A stretch of 45,905 nt of DNA, from positions 1 through 45,905 of the forward strand of contig JAGAQG010000029.1 in NCBI GenBank assembly GCA_017622875.1. The letters run 5' to 3'. Below the pieces are notes generated by a model. The model ran no database searches. It worked only from the letters and a program-made list of their open reading frames with translations, and was not told the origin of the DNA. Made by a program: the position numbers and the translations under genes. Numbering within the stretch: the first letter of the stretch is position 1; every line of letters begins with the position of its first letter. The stretch is from Lachnospiraceae bacterium (lineage in GTDB: Bacteria > Bacillota > Clostridia > Lachnospirales > Lachnospiraceae). This document shows, piece by piece, positions 16,977 through 24,505 of this stretch.

Positions 16977-18170
16977 TTAATAATGCAAAATCACACCTTT
17001 TCTAACCAGCTCTTCCTGCAGTTTTTTCACAGAAAGAGAGGTAAAATCATTACTCATCGCTGCCGCAGTTCCAGCAGCTTCTCCTGTCACCGCACACGCT
17101 GGAATTACCCTCGTGTAATCCCACATATCGTCATTAGAAGAAATGCATCTTCCAGCTGTCACCAGGTTTTTTACTTTTGAATTATACAAACATCGAAATG
17201 GAATTTCATATCGATACCCGCTTTCCTTCCAATCTCCGACCATACCAATACTGTCTTCATAATATTGATACTGTTTTGGATTGCTTAAAATATACTCTCC
17301 GCAGATTCTTCTCGTCATACGAACCTGCGGAATCGTTGCTATAGTCACCAATGCATGCTCTTCTGAAATATTACCTTTTTTCAAAAAATGTTCCTTAATG
17401 ATTCTATGACCTTCGATTACTTGTTCGCTTAGTTCTTTTGTATCTACACCTGAACAACAAATTCTACTATCCAGTTTCTCTCCTTCTGTTCTAGTCTCCT
17501 CACCAACGTCATCACACACACCCAAAGAGTAGAGTTTTAATTGTTCTCTCTCATGAGCATAATACCATGATGCTATCTTATTTTTTTCATAATGCATTGC
17601 AGTATCAACTTGAGAGTAAAACGCCAAGTCAGCATCCCCTGTTGTATCCACAAAACTACCTGCACCTACTGCTCTTCTTCCTGACTTGTTTTCTATAATT
17701 ATATATTTTAACGTAGAATTTTCTACAAATGCTCCGCAAACAAAGGTCCCATACAGGATTTCTACGCCTTCTTTTACTAATAATTCTTCACAAAGTAAAG
17801 ACATGATATTTGCCGAAAAACGCCCCATATATCTCTTCCTTTTTCTCTTTTCAATCAACTCATTATTTTTCCATTCCTTTGGAACATCTATTTCTGCTCC
17901 ATACGAAACAGAAAGTTTTAGTAATTCTTCGGCAATACCGCTTGACACCAATTTCCCAGTACCATCGCATAAAGGTAAATAGATTGTAATCAATCCAAGT
18001 GTCGCTAATCCCCCTAACGTATATTCCCGTTCAATCAGCATTGTTTTTGCACCACTTCTCTTTGCAGCCAATGCCGCCGCGATTCCCGCAATTCCTCCTC
18101 CTACAACTACTACATCATACTCATTTTCCAATTTTAATTTTCTTTCTTGTTCCATTACAAACTGCTCCAT
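16977..18170 (-). CDS. FAD-dependent oxidoreductase (FAD_oxidored type)
   Basis: 397 residues. Residues 18-47 form the dinucleotide-binding fold VVVVGGGIAGIAAALA with an acidic end (LIERE), followed by LGGLATLGLITIYL. A later VDTTGDADLAFY and a C-terminal GRCISSNDDMWDYTRVIP/GEAAGTAAA block are typical of the PF12831-like FAD oxidoreductases often found beside sugar genes. It presumably oxidises or reduces a sugar-derived or other small substrate; which one is unknown. AGGAGG lies ten bases before the ATG at 18170. The gene is divergent from the AraC gene and shares a 32-bp promoter element with the transporter operon. Confidence 0.85.
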   Translation of the reverse strand: MEQFVMEQERKLKLENEYDVVVVGGGIAGIAAALAAKRSGAKTMLIEREYTLGGLATLGLITIYLPLCDGTGKLVSSGIAEELLKLSVSYGAEIDVPKEWKNNELIEKRKRKRYMGRFSANIMSLLCEELLVKEGVEILYGTFVCGAFVENSTLKYIIIENKSGRRAVGAGSFVDTTGDADLAFYSQVDTAMHYEKNKIASWYYAHEREQLKLYSLGVCDDVGEETRTEGEKLDSRICCSGVDTKELSEQVIEGHRIIKEHFLKKGNISEEHALVTIATIPQVRMTRRICGEYILSNPKQYQYYEDSIGMVGDWKESGYRYEIPFRCLYNSKVKNLVTAGRCISSNDDMWDYTRVIPACAVTGEAAGTAAAMSNDFTSLSVKKLQEELVRKGVILHY

Positions 18171-18249
18171 TTTGTTACGTCCTCCTATATAAATTTGCTA
18201 TTCATTTTACATTTCGCAATTCGTTTTTCAACCGATTCACACATTTTAG

Positions 18250-18281
18250 ATTTTATATTGCAAAAAAGCGTTTTTATACAA
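18250..18281 (-). promoter_or_regulatory. Promoter/operator of the FAD oxidoreductase gene, copy 2 of the shared 32-bp element
   Basis: It matches 16858-16889 at 28 of 32 positions. On the minus strand TTGTAT (18281-18276), an 18-bp spacer and TATAAA (18257-18252) make a plausible promoter, giving a leader of about 75 bases. It sits in the 211-base divergent region, so the AraC protein encoded next door is the leading candidate binder. Confidence 0.6.
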
Positions 18282-18381
18282 ATAATTACTTCTTCAAAAA
18301 CACTTTTACGATTTGCTCTTACTTGAATAACAAATATTTCTCTGTTAAACTGTTCCTATAATTGAAAGGCATACGAAATCT

Positions 18382-19266
18382 ATGAACAATGTAATGAATT
18401 TAAATTTCTGTGAAGTCCAGCCGTTTATTCGATATGTGCAAAGACTGTGCGTAACAAATAAAGATTACCCTGATTTTTCCAGCTACTTTACTGCCTATGA
18501 TTGTCGCTTATTTCTTATCTCTAAAGGGACAGGCTATTTTTATACTAAAGATTCTAAATTTCGTCTCTCAAGAGGTGATCTTGTTTTATGGCATGGAGGA
18601 AATAAATATCGTATGATCAGCGATAAAGATAATCTATTAATTATGTATGGATGTAACTTTGATTTTACACAAAATAATAAGTCATTGATTACACCTATCC
18701 CTCCTGAACCTTCTAGTATTTTTGATGAAAACAAAATTATAGAAAATATACATTTTTATGATATGCCTATGATGAATCAATTTATTTATCTGAAAAATAT
18801 GCAAAATCTAGAAGCCACGCTGCAAGAAATGTTAACAGAATATCAATCACAAAAAATTTTTTGTGACCAACGCTTAAGTGGAATGTTCCTATCTGTTTTA
18901 AGTCAATGCTATCGAACTATTTCCCTTGGACAGGGCTCTCGTTCCATATCTTCTCAAAAAATAGAAGAAGTATTGCATTATATTCAGGAACATTATTCAG
19001 AAGATATTTCAAACGACTCTATTGGTAACCGTTTTAATTATCATCCAAATTATTTAAACAAACAGTTTATAAAATACACTGGTAAATCTATCCATCAGTA
19101 CCTTTTGACTTATCGGGTATCTCGAGCATATGATATGATTGTTTCTACAGATTTCACGATTTCTGAAATTGCTGCATTAACAGGCTTTAACGATATTCAA
19201 CATTTTTCAAGAACTTTTCATAAAAAAATGGGGATGTCTCCCCGTGAGTTGCGTTCTAATAAATAA
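18382..19266 (+). CDS. AraC family transcriptional regulator
   Basis: 294 residues. The N-terminal part (about 20-110) resembles the cupin-type sugar-sensing domain (GTGYFYTKDSKFRLSRGDL). Residues about 190-290 hold two helix-turn-helix units, with SIGNRFNYHPNYLNKQF and ISEIAALTGFNDIQHFSRTF, and the family end MGMSPRELR. It is divergent from the FAD gene and next to the sugar cassette it probably activates. The ribosome site is poor: AAAGG lies 13 bases before the ATG at 18382, and another ATG occurs at 18394. TATAAT at 18357-18362 is a possible -10 box but lies very close to the start. Confidence 0.93.
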   Translation: MNNVMNLNFCEVQPFIRYVQRLCVTNKDYPDFSSYFTAYDCRLFLISKGTGYFYTKDSKFRLSRGDLVLWHGGNKYRMISDKDNLLIMYGCNFDFTQNNKSLITPIPPEPSSIFDENKIIENIHFYDMPMMNQFIYLKNMQNLEATLQEMLTEYQSQKIFCDQRLSGMFLSVLSQCYRTISLGQGSRSISSQKIEEVLHYIQEHYSEDISNDSIGNRFNYHPNYLNKQFIKYTGKSIHQYLLTYRVSRAYDMIVSTDFTISEIAALTGFNDIQHFSRTFHKKMGMSPRELRSNK

Positions 19267-19291
19267 TGATTTTTATAGATAAAATAGAAAA

Positions 19292-19324
19292 GGTTCGGAG
19301 TCATGCTCCGAACCACATTTTTTA
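19292..19324. terminator. Bidirectional terminator between AraC gene and SRP RNA
   Basis: GGTTCGGAG (19292-19300) pairs with CTCCGAACC (19306-19314). A T-run follows on the plus strand (19318-19323), and TTTTCTATTTT follows on the minus strand, so it serves both converging transcripts. Confidence 0.85.
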
Positions 19325-19331
19325 TTAAAAA

Positions 19332-19596
19332 TCCGTACATTCCGCTTCGAACGCTCCTCATGAACGTTACCCTGACAGTTAACTCGGCTCGAGCGCCCTC
19401 ACGGCACCCGGAAAGGTCTGCTTAGTGCTGCTACATTCCTGCCCTGACACGGTTCACAGTTTCCCGTCGCGTAAGACCCAAACGTCAACATCACTTATCA
19501 GGGGCAGCTTCACAAGGAAACGCCCTCTGCGGAATATCACCCCTACTATAGCGGATTGTAGGTACAAGGCACCGCTACCGCCCCGGCTGTACGGAA
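19332..19596 (-). ncRNA. ffs: Signal recognition particle RNA, large Bacillus type
   Basis: About 265 bases. The minus strand contains the Alu-domain segment GGCGGTAGCGGTGCC and CAATCCGCTATAGTAGGGG, nearly as in B. subtilis scRNA, and farther on the S-domain core with GTCAGGGCAGGAATG and TAGCAGCACTAAGC, including the GGAA loop. The ends pair: TCCGTACA at the 5' side with TGTACGGA at the 3' side, which defines the limits given. The RNA combines with Ffh to target membrane and secreted proteins. It has its own consensus promoter within the end of the deaminase gene and a terminator at 19292-19314. Confidence 0.95.
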
Positions 19597-19622
19597 ACTT
19601 TATGACTGTTTCACGAGTTTCT

Positions 19623-19651
19623 AGTATACCTTTTTTACTCAGCTTTGTCAA
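19623..19651 (-). promoter_or_regulatory. Consensus promoter of the SRP RNA gene
   Basis: TTGACA (19651-19646), a 17-bp spacer and TATACT (19628-19623): the best sigma-A match noticed in the window, as expected for a stable RNA. The -35 box lies inside the last codons of the tRNA deaminase gene. Transcription should start near 19616. Confidence 0.9.
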
Positions 19652-20135
19652 CGGATTGCTTGCTTTTCTTTTTTTCACGAAGTTCACGGAAAAATCCGCT
19701 CATCAGTGCACTGCATTCTTCCTGAAGAATTCCTTCTGTCAGTTCCACCTGATGATTGAACTCACTCATCTGTAAAAGATTGATCACAGAACCGGCACAG
19801 CCTGCCTTGGCATTTCTGCTTCCCATCACGACTCTGTCGATTCGCGCCTGCACGATGGCTCCAGCACACATCTGACATGGCTCCAGTGTCACATACATAG
19901 TGCAGCCCTCCAGCCGCCAGTCTCCCATCACTTTTGCAGCTTTTCTGATAGCCAGAATTTCCGCATGGGAAAGTGTGGATTTATCAATATTGCGTCGGTT
20001 ATAACCTCTGGCTATGATCTTTCCTTCATAGACGATCACACATCCTATCGGAGCTTCCTCAAGTTTATAAGCTTTCTTCGCCTGACGCAGCGCTTCCTTC
20101 ATAAATTTTTCATCTGGGGAAAGTTCTCTTCTCAT
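19635..20135 (-). CDS. tadA: tRNA-specific adenosine deaminase
   Basis: 166 residues. Catalytic zinc motifs are His58-Ala-Glu60 (SHAEILAI) and Cys87/Cys90 in LEPCQMC; PIGCVIV and the ARIDRVVMGSRNAKAG block fit TadA rather than a free-base deaminase. It converts A34 to inosine in tRNA-Arg(ACG) and is usually essential. The gene follows rsmA by six bases; GGAAGGAAAG just upstream gives the ribosome site. Its 3' end holds the SRP RNA promoter. It should not be confused with the pilus ATPase also named TadA. Confidence 0.96.
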   Translation of the reverse strand: MRRELSPDEKFMKEALRQAKKAYKLEEAPIGCVIVYEGKIIARGYNRRNIDKSTLSHAEILAIRKAAKVMGDWRLEGCTMYVTLEPCQMCAGAIVQARIDRVVMGSRNAKAGCAGSVINLLQMSEFNHQVELTEGILQEECSALMSGFFRELREKKKSKQSVDKAE

Positions 20136-20141
20136 CTTCGT

Positions 20142-21026
20142 TTACTTTCCTTCCAGTTCCAAAAGCACATCTGCCAGTTTCGCAAACTGTTCCAGAGTCA
20201 GCGCTTCTCCACGAACACTTGGAGACACTTCCAGTCTCTCGATCGCTTCTGCAATCTGTTCTTTGGAGTAATGTAATTCCGGACTATTGTTCAGACCATT
20301 TGCCAGAGTCTTTCTTCTCTGATTAAAGGATGCTCGAATCAACTTGAACATTAATTTTTCATCACGGACTGTTACCGGCGGTTTTTCGTGTACCGTCAGT
20401 TTGATAACTGCAGATCCAATCTTTGGTCTTGGCATAAAGCAGTTCTGCGGTACATTTGCCACAAGATAAGGTTCTGCATAATACTGTACTGCCAAAGATA
20501 ATGCACCGTAGTCCTTTGTTCCCGGACCCATGCGCATTCTGTCCGCAACTTCCTTCTGTACCATAATGGTAATGGAGTGAAGCGGTACATGGTTTTCAAA
20601 TAAACCCATGATAATCGGTGTCGTAATATAATATGGCAGGTTTGCAACAACCTTTACCGGTCTGCCGCCATTTTTTTCTTCTGCCAGTTTATTTAAGTCT
20701 ACCTTTAATACATCTTCATTGATAATTGTTACATTATCATAGGCACTTAAGGTATCCTGTAAGATTGGAATAAGCATTTTGTCGATTTCAATCGCTACAA
20801 CTTCTCTGGCTGCACATGCAAGGTACTGAGTCATCGTTCCAATTCCCGGGCCGATTTCTACGACCAGGTCATCCTTTGTAATTTCTGCTGCACTGATGAT
20901 CTTATCCAGTACGTGTGTATCGATCAAAAAGTTCTGACCGAACTTTTTCTGAAAAGCAAAATCATATTTTTGAATGACCTCGATGGTCTTTTGCGGATTT
21001 CCAAGATATGGTGTTTTGTCACTCAT
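20142..21026 (-). CDS. rsmA: 16S rRNA dimethyladenosine transferase RsmA (KsgA)
   Basis: 294 residues. The methyltransferase fold is marked by KKFGQNFLID near 28-36, the S-adenosylmethionine loop EIGPGIG at 57-63, and catalytic NLPYY at 129-133. The C-terminal small domain follows. It dimethylates two adjacent adenines near the 3' end of 16S rRNA late in 30S assembly. The start follows GGAGAAACATCA and lies 11 bases after tatD. The cluster tatD-rsmA is common in Firmicutes. Confidence 0.97.
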   Translation of the reverse strand: MSDKTPYLGNPQKTIEVIQKYDFAFQKKFGQNFLIDTHVLDKIISAAEITKDDLVVEIGPGIGTMTQYLACAAREVVAIEIDKMLIPILQDTLSAYDNVTIINEDVLKVDLNKLAEEKNGGRPVKVVANLPYYITTPIIMGLFENHVPLHSITIMVQKEVADRMRMGPGTKDYGALSLAVQYYAEPYLVANVPQNCFMPRPKIGSAVIKLTVHEKPPVTVRDEKLMFKLIRASFNQRRKTLANGLNNSPELHYSKEQIAEAIERLEVSPSVRGEALTLEQFAKLADVLLELEGK

Positions 21027-21037
21027 TGATGTTTCTC

Positions 21038-21802
21038 CTATATATTATAAAGTTTTCTTCCGTTTTCATTTGTAATGCGAATGACCTCTTCCGATGGTAC
21101 CTGTTTGATCGCTGCCAGCGCTTCCGCTACATATGCAATCTTTGAGGAATCATTTCGTTTTCCTCTAAACGGAACCGGTGCCAGATACGGACAGTCTGTT
21201 TCTAAAACAATTTGGGAAAGGGGCGCATATTCTGCTACCTCCTTTAGCTTCTTCGCATTCTTAAAAGTCAGTACACCGCCGATTCCAAGGTAATATCCCA
21301 TATTCAGGTATTCTCTTGCCTGCTCTACAGAGTAGGAATAGCAGTGAATGATTCCTGATAATCCCAGCGGTTTTGCGGCCGTTACCATATCCAGCGTATC
21401 CTTAGCGGCCTCCCTGCTGTGAACAATCATCGGAAGCTGCATTTCATGTGCAAGTTCCATCTGACGTAGGAACCAGTGTTTTTGAAGGTCATGTTTTTCC
21501 TTATCCCAGTAATAATCCAGACCAATCTCTCCAATGGCTTTTACCTTTGGACTCTTTGACCATTCCCTTAACTGGTTTAATTTCCCTTCATCCAGTTCCC
21601 CTACTTCATCCGGATGCACGCCCACTGCGGCATATACAAACTGATATTTTTCCGCAAGCTTTATGCTTCTTTCAGAAGATGCCATGCTTGCTCCAACATT
21701 TACAATATATTCTACCCCTGCATCCCTCATTCCGGATAACAGGTCATCTCGGTCTTCATCAAATGCATCATCATCAAAATGTGCGTGTGTATCAAAAATC
21801 AT
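21038..21802 (-). CDS. tatD: TatD family metal-dependent deoxyribonuclease
   Basis: 254 residues. Metal ligands typical of TatD hydrolases are visible: His6 and His8 in FDTHAHFD, the glutamate of AIGEIGLDYYW, histidines in MIVHSREA and GIIHCYS, and the aspartate in LETDCPYLAP. TatD proteins are TIM-barrel nucleases linked to DNA processing and quality control. AGGAGG lies six to seven bases before the ATG. A promoter overlapping the end of the FHA gene should serve this gene together with rsmA and tadA. Confidence 0.95.
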   Translation of the reverse strand: MIFDTHAHFDDDAFDEDRDDLLSGMRDAGVEYIVNVGASMASSERSIKLAEKYQFVYAAVGVHPDEVGELDEGKLNQLREWSKSPKVKAIGEIGLDYYWDKEKHDLQKHWFLRQMELAHEMQLPMIVHSREAAKDTLDMVTAAKPLGLSGIIHCYSYSVEQAREYLNMGYYLGIGGVLTFKNAKKLKEVAEYAPLSQIVLETDCPYLAPVPFRGKRNDSSKIAYVAEALAAIKQVPSEEVIRITNENGRKLYNI

Positions 21803-21816
21803 AATAACCTCCTGAT

Positions 21817-22929
21817 TTACAGGCTATTATAACATTCATACCCCACATCTGCAAACAGAATACGGTCTCCCGGAAAAATTTCCACATCCATTCCCGGCTC
21901 AATTAAAACGCCATTAACAAACGTGCCATTTGTGGAATTGGCATCCGTGATGAAAAGACGCTCCTGGTGAATAAATAACCGACTGTGTATTCGACTAATT
22001 GTATCTCTCCCAATATATCCATCCACCGAATCTCTCTTTTTCCCTATCAGAAAACTATCGCCCTCAACAAGAAATTCTTCAAAACCCGGCAGCAAAGGGC
22101 GAAGCTTCCAATGTCCCACAGGCATATTTTCTAAAAGAACTGTTCCTGTATCCACTGGTTCCAGTACTTCTGTATATCCTGCCCCAGTATTCTGTTCTGC
22201 AAAAAATTCCTGATAAAGCTCTTCATGAGGAAAATTCTCTTCTATTTCCAGGCTGGGTGCTTCCTCCTTTTTCAGAAAAAATTCTATAATACGCCTTAAA
22301 ATGCCCGGTCTTTTTTTCACCGTTTCCTCTTTTTCGGGCACTTCTGCGTCTACTGCCTGTTCTTCTGTCTGAAGCACCAGCGCTTCCTTTTTCTCATGTT
22401 TTTCATGCATCTTTAAAATTTCAGAAATATGAAAATTCCCCTTACAGGCACATTGATATAAATGATATGCAAGCTCCACTCCTTCTGTATCATGGTAATC
22501 CAGTTCCCCGAGAATTTCTTCCAACATTCCGCGAAAAGAATTAAGCACATCCTTCCTTTCCCAGGGGCAATAGCAAAAATAGAACTTCCCATCCTTTGTA
22601 TAAATATGGTCCAGACGCAAAACGATACATTCCATTTCCAACAAATAGTCTTTCATTTCTCCAATCATATAATCTATCGTTTCAAACAGACATCTGATGG
22701 TCTGCGCATTAATCTTTACCCTTTCCGCGCAGTCTTTTAACGTTTGTTTCGATGATACCTCATAATAAAGTTCCGCAATTCCATCCATGCGCAGTACATG
22801 AAGCGGCAAAATTGTTTCCAACTTATTTTTTACCAGCATTTCAATTTCATAGGATTCTTCATACTTTGCATCTCCACTGCTCAAGATCAAATAGGTCTTA
22901 TTTAATTCTCTTTTTAACTGTTCCTTCAT
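21817..22929 (-). CDS. DUF6382-type and FHA domain protein of the Tad operon
   Basis: 370 residues. Residues about 1-175 are the conserved N-terminal region I associate with DUF6382 (YCPWERKDVLNSFRGMLEEI and similar). A variable linker with basic and acidic stretches follows (about 185-270), with no membrane helix. Residues about 290-365 form an FHA phosphothreonine-binding domain: LIGKKRDSVDGYI, DTISRIHSRL, and ANSTNGTFVNG. It is the last gene of the pilus set, two bases after the TadE-like gene, and would be cytoplasmic. FHA proteins read threonine phosphorylation, but no Ser/Thr kinase is encoded in the window. Confidence 0.85.
   Translation of the reverse strand: MKEQLKRELNKTYLILSSGDAKYEESYEIEMLVKNKLETILPLHVLRMDGIAELYYEVSSKQTLKDCAERVKINAQTIRCLFETIDYMIGEMKDYLLEMECIVLRLDHIYTKDGKFYFCYCPWERKDVLNSFRGMLEEILGELDYHDTEGVELAYHLYQCACKGNFHISEILKMHEKHEKKEALVLQTEEQAVDAEVPEKEETVKKRPGILRRIIEFFLKKEEAPSLEIEENFPHEELYQEFFAEQNTGAGYTEVLEPVDTGTVLLENMPVGHWKLRPLLPGFEEFLVEGDSFLIGKKRDSVDGYIGRDTISRIHSRLFIHQERLFITDANSTNGTFVNGVLIEPGMDVEIFPGDRILFADVGYECYNSL
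21826..21854 (-). promoter_or_regulatory. Internal promoter for tatD-rsmA-tadA
   Basis: TTGCAG (21854-21849), a 17-bp spacer and TATAAT (21831-21826) overlap the last codons of the FHA gene. The predicted start near 21819 gives a leader of only about 17 bases before tatD, which still includes the ribosome site. It would let the essential RNA-modification genes be expressed independently of the pilus genes. Confidence 0.65.
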
Positions 22930-22931
22930 CG

Positions 22932-23324
22932 TTATTCTCCGCCAACATCTCTCAAAACCCGAAGGGTCAGCTCCGGGTAGATACGTTCATAAACAACTGT
23001 AACCCTCATGGGCACTTTGATAATCGACTGACTTCCCTCATAGCTTAATGAGATTTTTGTTGAGCTCATTTTTAGAGAAACTTTTATCTCTTCAAGACCA
23101 AATGTCCTGTCTTTCGCAGCCTGCTCTGCTCTTTTTAATAAAAGCTCTTTGAACTGTCCTTCTTCTTCTTTTCGTTCTTCCATGGTCTGTAAAATGCTTT
23201 CATAGCCTGTCATTTTCAAAACAGCCTGATTATATTGATAAATTCCCAAAATACAGACTATTCCTATGACCACAAAGCAAAACGGAAAGATTAAAGATGC
23301 CTCCACTGTCATACTTCCTTTCAT
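22932..23324 (-). CDS. TadE-like minor pilin
   Basis: 130 residues. The short leader MKG is followed by SMTVEASLIFPFCFVVIG: a glycine before the cleavage site and glutamate at position +5, as required by the type IV prepilin peptidase, then a hydrophobic stalk helix. The rest is a helical and strand-rich outer domain. TadE/TadF-type pseudopilins are thought to act in pilus assembly. ATGA overlap with the upstream prepilin peptidase gene (23324-23321) indicates coupled translation. Confidence 0.85.
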   Translation of the reverse strand: MKGSMTVEASLIFPFCFVVIGIVCILGIYQYNQAVLKMTGYESILQTMEERKEEEGQFKELLLKRAEQAAKDRTFGLEEIKVSLKMSSTKISLSYEGSQSIIKVPMRVTVVYERIYPELTLRVLRDVGGE

Positions 23325-23752
23325 AAAAGGCTCACTCCAATAAACGAAAGAAAAAGAAACGGAAAAAATGGCATGGTATCTGTTTTTAGATCCTGATACC
23401 CAATAAGTCTCCAGATTCCATAAATGCTGCTAAAACAAAATGCTCCAAATATAATTGGAATCATTCCCCGCCATCCTTCATAAACTCCCATGACCATAAG
23501 CCCCAGACCATCCCCATATCCAATTGCTTCTCTGGAAAGCCATCCCACAAGCAGAAAAAATCCACCTACACATACTCCGTACAAAAGCTCCCTGATACTG
23601 TAAACTTTCCATAATACCTGATATACACTTCCTGCTGCTCCAAATATAAAGAACAGACTCATTGGCAGCTCCTTTTCTTTGATATCAAAATATGTTCCCA
23701 TTCCTAAAAATACAGCCTCTGTAATCCATAGAACCTCCATCTGCCATTCCAC
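23321..23752 (-). CDS. A24 family prepilin peptidase (TadV/CpaA type)
   Basis: 143 residues, with about five hydrophobic segments. The two aspartates of A24 peptidases are Asp23 in YFDIKEKELP and Asp81 in IGYGDGLGL. It would cut the leaders of the Flp1-like pilin and the TadE-like proteins of this operon. Translation starts at GTG (23752), eight bases after GGGAGG in the end of the upstream gene, and the stop overlaps the next start (ATGA). Confidence 0.88.
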   Translation of the reverse strand: MEWQMEVLWITEAVFLGMGTYFDIKEKELPMSLFFIFGAAGSVYQVLWKVYSIRELLYGVCVGGFFLLVGWLSREAIGYGDGLGLMVMGVYEGWRGMIPIIFGAFCFSSIYGIWRLIGYQDLKTDTMPFFPFLFLSFIGVSLL

Positions 23753-23755
23753 AAC

Positions 23756-24505
23756 CTATTCCTCCCTTGCCATACATCGAATACATCCGCTTCTTCCAGA
23801 AACTTCACTCATTGGTACTTGACGAATGGTTCGCTTTAACCCTGAACAGCTTCTATTTGAATGATAACGATTTCCTTCAGATGTCAGGTACACCAAAGTC
23901 TTTACAGAATCTCCACACAGCTCACAAGCACTATACTTTCCGCCATACTCATTTTTCATAGAACGGGCTTTTGCTATAGAAACCCTTTGAATTGACAATT
24001 TCAGATGAGTACAGTCCGCATAAAGATGATATACGCTTCCCTCTGGCGTAATGTAAACATAGGTTTCACAACTTTCAAGCCCTGTAAAACCAATCCATGC
24101 CCGGCAAGTCGCACTTTGTATCATATAGTTTTTGTGTATAAAGGGATTTTGCCAATCATTTTTTATTTTTTCTGTTTTGTAAATCGTGATATCCCCTGCA
24201 TCCATCTTCTGCATATTTCCAAGAGCAATCCCCGCCTTTTTTGCTTCTGCGGCCGCTAAGATTTGAAGCTCTGCCGCAGAAGCATATTGAGAGAAAAATG
24301 AGAAGAATGCTAAAAGAATCATCAAAAAGAAGGGAAGTACAAAAGACGCCTCTATTGTCAAACCTCCCCTTAAGGCACACAGAGACATTCTCACGTTTTG
24401 GTCTGAAGAACATAGATGCTCATGGTAGTTGGGGGGAGCACACTTTGCGACTCGATTTAAGAAAGCCCGCCACGAAAGAACGTCTCTCTGTGTCTTACGT
24501 TTCAT
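23756..24505 (-). CDS. TadE-like pilus protein with tandem cysteine modules
   Basis: About 249 residues. After an odd basic, Cys-rich leader comes LRGGLTIEASFVLPFF: a prepilin-type site (glycine then Glu at +5) and hydrophobic helix. The C-terminal third has two copies of one module: VYITPEGSVYHLYADC...YSACELC and VYLTSEGNRYHSNRSC...SGCIRC. Each has Tyr-His, a first Cys and a C-x-x-C pair, resembling metal- or disulfide-stabilised modules seen elsewhere at protein ends. The frame is open to 24640, inside the upstream gene. The ATG at 24505 is chosen because it overlaps the upstream stop by 11 bases; the ribosome site is weak, so a start farther in (24388) is possible. Confidence 0.72.
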   Translation of the reverse strand: MKRKTQRDVLSWRAFLNRVAKCAPPNYHEHLCSSDQNVRMSLCALRGGLTIEASFVLPFFLMILLAFFSFFSQYASAAELQILAAAEAKKAGIALGNMQKMDAGDITIYKTEKIKNDWQNPFIHKNYMIQSATCRAWIGFTGLESCETYVYITPEGSVYHLYADCTHLKLSIQRVSIAKARSMKNEYGGKYSACELCGDSVKTLVYLTSEGNRYHSNRSCSGLKRTIRQVPMSEVSGRSGCIRCMAREE

